30,542 nt of DNA from Chitinophagaceae bacterium UBA3961 (GTDB taxonomy: Bacteria > Bacteroidota > Bacteroidia > Chitinophagales > Chitinophagaceae): contig DGDD01000052.1 in the NCBI GenBank assembly GCA_002385265.1, forward strand, positions 1 to 30,542, written 5' to 3'. Shown one piece after another: positions 8,842-16,118 of the stretch. The notes under the pieces were generated by a model. It did not search any database, was not told the origin of the DNA, and saw only the letters and a list, made by a program, of their open reading frames with translations. The stretch's first letter is position 1; every line of letters starts with the position of its first letter. The translations under genes were made by a program, and so were the position numbers.

Positions 8842-9614
8842 ATTCGGAAATATTTCTTCCCAAAGAAATAGATCAGGGCTACATTCCAAACAAAATCTTT
8901 TCCCGGAATGGTTGATTGAATCTTTTTATTCACCACAGAAGAAAGCACAAAAGCTGTTTTGGGCGAACTGAGTGTAAATGCGGAGGTAGCATAGTAGCCC
9001 TCTGCTTTATCCAATTTCAAAAAGTACAGTTGTGGTTGTGCTCTGAAATACAAGCTGGGTGCAATTTTCACATTACCCCAATTGGCATTGATGGTCGCAA
9101 AATGAGTGTTGTTAGTAGCGCCTTCATCCCAACCGTGAGAGTACAAATAGTATACGCCAAAATTAAAGTGGGGACTTACAATATAGATCGGGGCAAATTC
9201 TACGGCTGTAAATCGAACACTCGTTAAGTATCTTTTCGTTACACCGGATACAACAAAATCTTTGCTTCTAAATACAAAGGAAGGATGCGCTCCTAATGTA
9301 AGAGCAAGTTTTTTTCCAATATTTTGACGGTAACGCCCCCATATCACAAACGACCATGGTTTACCATCCAAAGAAAAGCGAAATTGCGGTTCGAAAGCCC
9401 ATCGTTTGTGTTTGATATCAAGTTCGAAAATTGCAGCCGGCTTTCCAAGAGACAAAGTTGGGATGGGCGACATTCCATTGTTCGTGACCAAAATGTTTCC
9501 ACCCACTTGAATACTGTCTTTCGATTGCCCCATAGTTTGCATCGATCCTATCACCAAAAGGGATATAGAAAGTACAAATTTTCTCAAAACAGATGATTTT
9601 GGCGTGATTTTCAT
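8838..9614 (-). CDS. Hypothetical outer-membrane beta-barrel-like protein
   Basis: 258 aa with an N-terminal signal peptide (KFVLSISLLVIGSMQTMGQ) and then alternating polar/aromatic stretches such as RWAFEPQFRFSLDGKPWSFV, FNFGVYYLYSHGW and FVWNVALIYFFGKKYFRI. The strand pattern and the C-terminal aromatic-rich strand suggest a small beta-barrel in the outer membrane. I do not recognise a named family with certainty. The gene is convergent with the Bcr/CflA transporter, sharing a TTAA at the stops, and divergent from the AraC regulator across 196 bp, so it could be a target of that regulator. No function is assigned. Confidence 0.75.
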   Translation of the reverse strand: MKITPKSSVLRKFVLSISLLVIGSMQTMGQSKDSIQVGGNILVTNNGMSPIPTLSLGKPAAIFELDIKHKRWAFEPQFRFSLDGKPWSFVIWGRYRQNIGKKLALTLGAHPSFVFRSKDFVVSGVTKRYLTSVRFTAVEFAPIYIVSPHFNFGVYYLYSHGWDEGATNNTHFATINANWGNVKIAPSLYFRAQPQLYFLKLDKAEGYYATSAFTLSSPKTAFVLSSVVNKKIQSTIPGKDFVWNVALIYFFGKKYFRI

Positions 9615-9810
9615 TCGACTACAATTTCGTAAAAACTAGTAACGTATTAAAAAATAATATCACGCGAAAATCTCCCAAATTTTCAATCGAGCCTTACAAT
9701 TTGCAAGTAAAGGGTTATAAAATTCAAATAATGAACTGTTTCATTTTCGTAACTTTTGATTTGAATGCTATTGCTCTTGTTAGTGGTAGCAGCGCTAACT
9801 TGCACTTCGT
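9615..9810. promoter_or_regulatory. AT-rich divergent intergenic region between barrel-protein and araC-type genes
   Basis: A 196-bp region separating two divergent genes. It holds an imperfect -7 candidate AACTTTTG at 9751-9758 (one mismatch) for the rightward gene, and TAACTTGC at 9797-9803 immediately before the start codon. The last 11 bases plus the start codon contain the 13-mer TTGCACTTCGTAT that recurs in the aldo/keto reductase promoter. No clear exact TAnnTTTG was found for the leftward gene. Confidence 0.4.
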
Positions 9811-10710
9811 ATGGAACAAATAGAAAGTATCGAGTCTTTTTACAAAAGGAAATTCAACTGGATTCCTGAGAACATTCGTGAGGAGTTAGGGCACTTCAAT
9901 GTGTTTAAATTGGATCCTTATGTAGGTCCAAACGCTCAGCCGGTGCCATACAAGAGAAGAGACTTTTATAAAATTACGCTCGTTATTGGGCAAAGCAGGG
10001 TTCATTATGCCGATAAAGTTGTTCAGATTGAGAAACAAGCATTGGCTTTCTCGAATCCTAGAATACCTTATAAATGGGAAAGTATTGATTCTATTAGAAC
10101 CGGTTACTTCGGCATTTTCAATGATCAATTCTTTCACCAATTTGGGAAGCTTACACAATATGAAATTTATCATCCGTCGGGTCCCCATGTATTCGAACTT
10201 TCTGATGAGCAAAGAAACTATGTGGAGTCGGTGTTTCAAAAGATGGATGTGGAGTTATCCTCCAATTATGTTCACAAATACGATGTTCTGAGAAATCATG
10301 TTTTCGAATTGATACACTATGCGTTGAAGATGCAGCCCAGTTTGAGTTTTGAGAACAAAGAGATCAATGCATCACTCCGTATTTCAACTATGTTCATGGA
10401 GCTGCTCGAACGCCAATTTCCAATAGACGATAGCCATCATGCATTGAGTCTTAGAACACCCTCTGACTATGCCGAACAATTAAATGTTCATGTGAATCAT
10501 TTGAATCGATCTTTAAAAGAAGTCACTTCAAAAACAACCTCTCAAATCATAGCCGATCGCATTACACAAGAGGCAAAGATATTACTACGTCATAGTTCTT
10601 GGTCTTCTTCCGAAATTGCATACGCATTAGGCTTTAAAGAAGTAACGCACTTCAATAACTTCTTTAAAAAACAAGTAAACACAAGTCCATTAAAGTTTCG
10701 AAATGTTTGA
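9811..10710 (+). CDS. AraC family transcriptional regulator
   Basis: 299 aa cytoplasmic DNA-binding regulator. The N-terminal two thirds is a sensing domain, and the C-terminal residues about 225-298 form the AraC double helix-turn-helix: YAEQLNVHVNHLNRSLKEVT for the first, and SSSEIAYALGFKEVTHFNNF with the final KQVNTSPLKFR for the second. The ATG at 9811 gives IESIESFYKRKFNWIPE, matching family N-termini. The gene is followed after 80 bp by an aldo/keto reductase in the same direction, a common pairing in Bacteroidota, and the two start regions share a 13-mer, so it probably controls that gene and perhaps itself. The effector is unknown. Confidence 0.92.
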   Translation: MEQIESIESFYKRKFNWIPENIREELGHFNVFKLDPYVGPNAQPVPYKRRDFYKITLVIGQSRVHYADKVVQIEKQALAFSNPRIPYKWESIDSIRTGYFGIFNDQFFHQFGKLTQYEIYHPSGPHVFELSDEQRNYVESVFQKMDVELSSNYVHKYDVLRNHVFELIHYALKMQPSLSFENKEINASLRISTMFMELLERQFPIDDSHHALSLRTPSDYAEQLNVHVNHLNRSLKEVTSKTTSQIIADRITQEAKILLRHSSWSSSEIAYALGFKEVTHFNNFFKKQVNTSPLKFRNV

Positions 10711-10761
10711 TTTTCGTAAAAAATGCATTGAGCATTGTTTTTTAAGAATTATGGAATAAGA

Positions 10762-10769
10762 TAGGTTTG
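10762..10769 (+). promoter_or_regulatory. Bacteroidota -7 element (TAGGTTTG) for the aldo/keto reductase
   Basis: TAGGTTTG is an exact TAnnTTTG match, followed by CAC, and lies 21 bp before the ATG at 10791. A TTG at 10735-10737 lies 24 bp upstream of it, slightly longer than the usual spacing. The 3' half of the element and the following bases (10767-10779) repeat a 13-mer found at the araC-type start. Confidence 0.65.
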
Positions 10770-10781
10770 CACTTCGTATAA

Positions 10782-11798
<1,017 letters not shown>

Positions 11799-11921
11799 GT
11801 TGGCCTCAAATTGGTGAGCGTCTCAACATTTTCAGGTTTCGTCTCATTTTTTTCATGCAATTTCTATTCTTGTTAACTTGTAGAGTATTTCACTTCCAAC
11901 AAGAATTAAAACCATTTAACG

Positions 11922-14246
11922 ATGAAATTGCTAGCAAGCTGTATTGGCTTCGCCCTCTTGCCTTCCATTGTTTTTGCTCAAAGCTGGACAGAAACTTCGA
12001 AAGGCGACTTCAACCTCATTACCAATAAATCTGGTCAAACCCTTGGTTATTCGCCTGCTTCCGGAGTGAAGATCATTACGGTGAACGGCTTGGCGTTTAA
12101 GGATTTAAATAGAAACGGACAACTCGACAAATATGAAGACTGGCGCCTCCCTGCCGAAGTTCGGGCCAAAGACTTGGCTTCAAAAATGACGGTGGAGCAA
12201 ATTGCAGGCTTGATGCTTTACAGCGCCCACCAATCCATTCCCTCGGCACCAATGGGGCCTATGCGTTCGTCTACCTATAAAGGAAAGCCTTTCCCGGAAA
12301 GTGGCGCAGCACCCTCCGATTTGTCCGACAATCAATTGGAGTTTTTGAAAAAAGACAATCTCCGTCACGTCTTAATTACGTCTGTTCAATCGGCTACCGT
12401 TGCCGCTGAATGGAACAACAAGGCGCAAGCTTTTGTAGAAGCACTGGGTATGGGTATTCCGGTGAATACGAGTTCAGATCCTCGTCACGGAGTAGTGGCC
12501 ACCGCAGAATTTAATTTAGGAGCCGGTGGAAAAATCTCCATGTGGCCTGAAGAATTAGGATTGGCTGCAACCTTTGATCCCGCCATCGTTCAGAAATTTG
12601 GAAACATCGCTTCTAAAGAATACCGCGCACTCGGTATTGCAACCGCGCTCTCTCCTCAAATTGATTTGAGCACGGAACCACGTTGGAACCGTTTGGTAGG
12701 AACTTTTGGAGAAGATCCAAAATTAGCCGCTGATATGGCTCGTGCCTATGTAGATGGATTTCAAACTTCATATGGTAAAGATGAGATTAAGGATGGATGG
12801 GGTTTTGGTAGTGTGAATGCAATGGTGAAACACTGGCCCAGTGGTGGTCCGGAAGAAGGGGGCCGTGATGGTCACTTCTCTTATGGAAAATTTGCAGTGT
12901 ACCCCGGAAAGAACTTTCAACAACAAATGGCTCCTTTCTTAAACGGTGCGTTTAAGTTGAATGGAAAAACAAAATCTGCTGCAGCCGTAATGCCTTATTA
13001 TACCATTTCATTCAATCAGGATACGGTTAATAAAGAAAATGTAGGTAATGGCTTTAGCAAATACATAATCACCGATTTGCTTCGCAAGAAGTATAAGTAT
13101 AATGGTGTGGTTTGTACCGATTGGATGATCACTGCCGACGAAGGAAAAACACCTGATGTTTTCATGGGTAAGTCATGGGGAGTTGAAACGCTGACGGTTG
13201 CACAACGCCACTATAAAGTGTTGATGGCCGGAGTGGATCAGTTTGGTGGAAACAATGCTGCAGGCCCGGTAATTGAAGCGTATCAAATGGGAGTGAAAGA
13301 TCATGGAGAAGCGTTTATGAGGAAGCGTTTTGAAGAATCAGCTGTTCGTTTGTTAATGAATATTTTCAGAACCGGTTTATTTGAGAATCCTTACTTAGAT
13401 CCTCAACAATCTGCTGCTACAGTGGGTAAAGCTGAATTCATGAAGGCCGGTTACGAAGCGCAATTGAAAAGTGTGGTGATGATCAAAAATAAAGCAAAGG
13501 TATTGCCGGTTGCTAAAATGAAGTCTGTTTACATTCCCAAAAGAGTGATTCCTGCGGGTAGAGATTGGTTTGGTCGTGTGTCGCCTGAAAGAATTGAAGA
13601 TCCCGTAAATCTTGATGTTGTAAAGAAATTCTACAATGTAACAGATGATCCTACAAAAGCAGATTTCGCCATTGTATTCATCAAATCACCTAATTCCGGA
13701 ACCGGATACGATCGTGAAGATGTAACAAAGGGAGGCAATGGATATGTCCCCATCAGTTTGCAGTACGAACCTTATACGGCCACCTATGCAAGAGAAAAAA
13801 GCATTGCAGCGGGGGATCCTGTAGAACCCGGTATCGACAATCGTTCTTACAAAGGCAAAACGGTTACAACATCTAATAGTACCGATCTGAAATCAATTTT
13901 AGATACCAGAAAAGCAATGAATGGAAAGCCTGTTATTGTTTCTCTAGGGATGAGCAATCCAACCATTGTTGCCGAATTCGAGAAATCGGTAGATGCAATT
14001 TTGGTTTCTTTTGGTGTACAAGACAATGCGTTGATGGAAATTATCAGTGGTATGGTAGAACCTTCCGGTTTATTGCCTGTTCAAATGCCGGCTAATATGA
14101 AAACCGTAGAGGAACAAAAAGAAGACGTTCCTCATGATATGATTCCTTACAAAGACGAAGCCGGAAATAAATACAATTTCGGATTTGGTCTGAATTGGAA
14201 GGGAGTGATCAGTGATGCAAGAACAGTGAAGTATGGTAAGAAGTAA
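11922..14246 (+). CDS. Secreted glycoside hydrolase family 3 protein (beta-glucosidase-like)
   Basis: 774 aa with a Sec signal peptide (LLASCIGFALLPSIVFAQ). Residues 61-72 (DLNRNGQLDKYE) form an EF-hand-like acidic loop often present before the GH3 domain in this phylum. The N-terminal barrel contains TSSDPRHGV, LSPQIDLSTEPRWNRLVGTF and VKHWPSGGPEEGGRDGHF. The catalytic nucleophile is D400 in NGVVCTDWMI. The second alpha/beta domain follows (about 500-760), with PSGLLPVQMP and a terminal NFGFGLNWKG. No C-terminal fibronectin-like domain is seen, so it is a short two-domain form. It hydrolyses terminal beta-linked sugars, but the exact substrate is uncertain. It lies alone and ends at a strong terminator. 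Confidence 0.92.
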   Translation: MKLLASCIGFALLPSIVFAQSWTETSKGDFNLITNKSGQTLGYSPASGVKIITVNGLAFKDLNRNGQLDKYEDWRLPAEVRAKDLASKMTVEQIAGLMLYSAHQSIPSAPMGPMRSSTYKGKPFPESGAAPSDLSDNQLEFLKKDNLRHVLITSVQSATVAAEWNNKAQAFVEALGMGIPVNTSSDPRHGVVATAEFNLGAGGKISMWPEELGLAATFDPAIVQKFGNIASKEYRALGIATALSPQIDLSTEPRWNRLVGTFGEDPKLAADMARAYVDGFQTSYGKDEIKDGWGFGSVNAMVKHWPSGGPEEGGRDGHFSYGKFAVYPGKNFQQQMAPFLNGAFKLNGKTKSAAAVMPYYTISFNQDTVNKENVGNGFSKYIITDLLRKKYKYNGVVCTDWMITADEGKTPDVFMGKSWGVETLTVAQRHYKVLMAGVDQFGGNNAAGPVIEAYQMGVKDHGEAFMRKRFEESAVRLLMNIFRTGLFENPYLDPQQSAATVGKAEFMKAGYEAQLKSVVMIKNKAKVLPVAKMKSVYIPKRVIPAGRDWFGRVSPERIEDPVNLDVVKKFYNVTDDPTKADFAIVFIKSPNSGTGYDREDVTKGGNGYVPISLQYEPYTATYAREKSIAAGDPVEPGIDNRSYKGKTVTTSNSTDLKSILDTRKAMNGKPVIVSLGMSNPTIVAEFEKSVDAILVSFGVQDNALMEIISGMVEPSGLLPVQMPANMKTVEEQKEDVPHDMIPYKDEAGNKYNFGFGLNWKGVISDARTVKYGKK

Positions 14247-14258
14247 TTAGAACAAACG

Positions 14259-14301
14259 ATAAAGAAAGAGCCGGTGCAATAAATACCGGCTCTTTCTTTA
14301 T
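14259..14301. terminator. Strong bidirectional intrinsic terminator (17-bp perfect stem)
   Basis: ATAAAGAAAGAGCCGGT (14259-14275) pairs perfectly with its reverse complement at 14285-14301 across a 9-nt loop. A/T-rich arms give U-rich 3' tails on both strands, so it can end both the GH3 transcript and the leftward yefM-yoeB transcript. The outer base of the right arm is also the last base of the yoeB stop codon (14301-14303). Confidence 0.9.
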
Positions 14302-14558
14302 TAGTCGTAGTGAAATCTGCACTTCACAATTTGGATTTCATCGCCTTCAATCCTGTAAATAAGGCGATGCTCATCCGTTATACGTCTCGACCAAAATCCG
14401 CTTTACTTGTATTTCAGAGGTTCCGGTTTGCCTATTCCGTCGAATGGGTTTCTTTGAATATCTTTTATGAGTAAGTTGATTCGTTTTAGTATTACTTTGT
14501 CTTCTTTTTGCCAGTATGTATAGTCTTCCCACGATTGTTCCACAAATACCAGCTTCAT
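14301..14558 (-). pseudogene. yoeB: YoeB-family endoribonuclease toxin gene with in-frame nonsense codon
   Basis: Reading leftward from ATG at 14558 in one frame to TAA at 14301 gives an 85-codon YoeB: MKLVFVEQSWEDYTYWQK, then NPFDGIGKPEPLKYK, stop, [16 protein letters not shown] and finally CRFHYD. YoeB cleaves mRNA at the ribosomal A site. The catalytic residues stand at the same numbers as in E. coli YoeB: E46, R65, H83 and Y84. Codon 52 (14403-14405) is TAA where the family has a residue, usually Leu, before SGFW; one T-to-A change in TTA explains it. The 51-aa product would lack R65 and H83 and should be inactive. Nothing else is decayed, so the mutation is recent or is a sequencing error. 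The ATG is 1 nt after the antitoxin stop. Confidence 0.9.
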
Positions 14559-14559
14559 A

Positions 14560-14808
14560 CTAACGTGTTTTTTTAACCATTTTTTTGCCCCTTTTCAGTT
14601 GAGCAATAGCATCGTCCAAACGCTTCTCGTTTTTCTTTGACGATAATTCGTGTTGGGTTGCACATAGAGAATTATATTCTTCTACAGAAATGATAACAAT
14701 GCCAACGTCTTTACCTCTATTAATTACCAGCGTTTCATTCTCTTGTGTTACTTTATCGATATATGCTTTTAAATCTTTTCTAAAGTCAGACAATGTAGTT
14801 GTTAACAT
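14560..14808 (-). CDS. yefM: YefM/Phd family antitoxin
   Basis: 82 aa, close to the 83 aa of E. coli YefM. The N-terminal DNA-binding fold is recognisable as MLTTTLSDFRKDLKAYIDKV followed by ETLVINRGKDVGIVIISVEEYNSL, and a basic, probably disordered toxin-binding tail follows (KKNEKRLDDAIAQLKRG). It neutralises YoeB and represses its own promoter, with toxin acting as co-repressor. The reading frame is intact although the downstream toxin gene carries a stop codon. The ATG at 14808 is supported by the promoter and TGTACA boxes just upstream. Confidence 0.93.
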   Translation of the reverse strand: MLTTTLSDFRKDLKAYIDKVTQENETLVINRGKDVGIVIISVEEYNSLCATQHELSSKKNEKRLDDAIAQLKRGKKMVKKTR

Positions 14809-14811
14809 ATT

Positions 14812-14841
14812 TGTACATATTTATGTACAAATATATGTACA
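14812..14841. promoter_or_regulatory. YefM operator: three TGTACA palindromes at 12-bp spacing
   Basis: TGTACA occurs at 14812-14817, 14824-14829 and 14836-14841, exactly 12 bp apart. TGTACA-core palindromes 12 bp centre to centre are the known recognition element of E. coli YefM-YoeB. The middle box overlaps the -7 promoter element, the third lies in the spacer, and the first lies 4 bp before the start codon, so binding would block RNA polymerase. Confidence 0.9.
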
Positions 14842-14858
14842 ATATGCTAGAAGTCCAA
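14828..14858 (-). promoter_or_regulatory. yefM-yoeB promoter (TTG-N20-TATATTTG)
   Basis: Read leftward, TATATTTG (14835 to 14828) is an exact TAnnTTTG -7 element, and TTG (14858 to 14856) lies 20 bp upstream as the -33 element. The distance to the antitoxin ATG is about 20 bp. It is the only promoter in the window where both elements fit well, and it lies inside the operator. Confidence 0.8.
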
Positions 14859-15147
14859 GTTCAAACAAAGAACCCTTTGGTCAAGTTGTAAGTTCTTGAG
14901 TTTTGCGCAGCTTCGCTGCTAGAGAATCGGAAAGATGATAGAAGAAGGAGAAATTACTCAGAGAGAATGCATAGCAAACTTCTTCTTCATTTTGAACAAA
15001 AATAGACTGAAATAGGGTAGTGTGGATGTGGGTTCGCTTCATATAATTGTGGAATACAAGGCAAAGTTTCAGTTTAGGCAGAATCGTTTTAAAAAAATTT
15101 CTTTCCTAATGCCTCAAACTAAAAACCCACAACATAAAACTCATCAC
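14859..15147. other. Gene-poor stretch between yefM and the TIM-barrel gene
   Basis: About 290 bp with no supported gene. A small hairpin GCAGC-TTC-GCTGC is at 14907-14919 without a T-run. The only short open frame, starting at ATG 14935, runs 26 codons and has no recognisable product. The right end (about 15107-15147) is C-rich on this strand and repeats the CCTAA/ACCC pattern seen after two other leftward genes. Confidence 0.6.
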
Positions 15148-16011
15148 TCATCTCACTCCCAACTTCTTTAAATACTCCACACTCTCTTTTATCTTCTCAA
15201 ACACATCTCCTTCCACTTTATCCATTTCAACAACAAAATAATCGGCGTGTTTGGCTGCATTGATGATTCCCGGAATATTTTGTGTGCCTTTACCAACTGC
15301 AGTCATTGGATCGGGATTATCCGACACCAATTTTTCATTCCATTCAGCAGGTCCGTCTTTTACATGTAAATACCGAGCTCTCTTACCAAACTTTGTAATA
15401 ATATCTGATGGAGTATAACCTGCTACCTTAACCCAATAGGTGTCTATTTCAAAAAAGATCGAAGGGTCTGTTTCTTTCAATAGATATTCAAACACGGGTT
15501 TGCCTTCCACTTTGTTTCTAAATTCCCACCAATGATTGTGTAATCCAAATTCGAGCCCCAAGCCTTTTGCAAATACAGCACTCTTATTATACATCGATAT
15601 CAATTCACGAGTTCCGGCGAGGCTACTATAGCGCTTGTCTTCCGGCCACCCATGCCATATCAATCTATTGCATTCAAAAGCAGCAGCTGTTTCTACAAAC
15701 ACTTTTTGATTGGTGTCGAAAGGTAATTCTACATGACAAGAAGATACTTTCAAGCCGGCGGCTTTGATTGCATCCGCTGCTCTTTTGAGCGTGATGTTTT
15801 CAGGCCAGAAGGCCGTTTCAACATACTTAAAACCGAGAGACGCAAGTTTATTCAGGCTTCCTTCTAAATCCGCTTTTATGGCATCGCGAATGGTGTAAAG
15901 TTGAATCGACAATTTGCCCTTGGCTGTAGCATCAAACGCTTGCAGTGATTGAGGAATGGCGGCAGCACCGAGGGCTCCACCTGTTAACTGAAGAAACTGT
16001 TTTCTGTTCAT
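15148..16011 (-). CDS. Exported sugar phosphate isomerase/epimerase-like TIM-barrel protein
   Basis: 287 aa AP-endonuclease-2 fold protein (xylose isomerase-like barrel). The start is placed at ATG 16011, giving MNRKQFLQLTGGALGAAAIP, a twin-arginine-like signal with R-K in place of R-R; an upstream in-frame ATG at 16101 would put 30 unrelated residues before it. Barrel strands and likely metal ligands are visible in YVETAFWPE, EFGLHNHWWEF, FFEIDTYWVKVAG, YLHVKDGPAEW and FVVEMDKVEG. Such proteins isomerise or epimerise sugars and, in 3-keto-glycoside pathways, act on 3-keto-sugars; the exact reaction here is not known. Divergent from the GMC dehydrogenase across 107 bp that contains a perfect palindrome. 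Confidence 0.87.
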   Translation of the reverse strand: MNRKQFLQLTGGALGAAAIPQSLQAFDATAKGKLSIQLYTIRDAIKADLEGSLNKLASLGFKYVETAFWPENITLKRAADAIKAAGLKVSSCHVELPFDTNQKVFVETAAAFECNRLIWHGWPEDKRYSSLAGTRELISMYNKSAVFAKGLGLEFGLHNHWWEFRNKVEGKPVFEYLLKETDPSIFFEIDTYWVKVAGYTPSDIITKFGKRARYLHVKDGPAEWNEKLVSDNPDPMTAVGKGTQNIPGIINAAKHADYFVVEMDKVEGDVFEKIKESVEYLKKLGVR

Positions 16012-16091
16012 ATGGAAGTGGAATGTACCACAATCTAAGAAATAAATTTTTCTTGAAGAGGCTGCTTGTTTACTTCTTCCTGTTCTATTCA

Positions 16092-16106
16092 GTAACTTCA
16101 AGTTAC
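16092..16106. promoter_or_regulatory. Perfect 7+1+7 palindrome in the divergent TIM-barrel/GMC region
   Basis: GTAACTTCAAGTTAC reads GTAACTT-C-AAGTTAC, an inverted repeat with a 1-bp centre. It lies 12 bp before the GMC start and 80 bp before the opposite start, so it could be an operator acting on one or both genes. No regulator gene is adjacent. Confidence 0.45.
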
Positions 16107-16118
16107 AACGATGCCATT

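Noticed and set aside
14935..15015. Short open frame in the gene-poor stretch after yefM
   Set aside because: Only 26 codons, no start-site signal and no recognisable family.
16012..16101. N-terminal extension of the TIM-barrel protein
   Set aside because: The 30 extra residues precede an obvious twin-arginine-like signal peptide and lie in the divergent promoter region.
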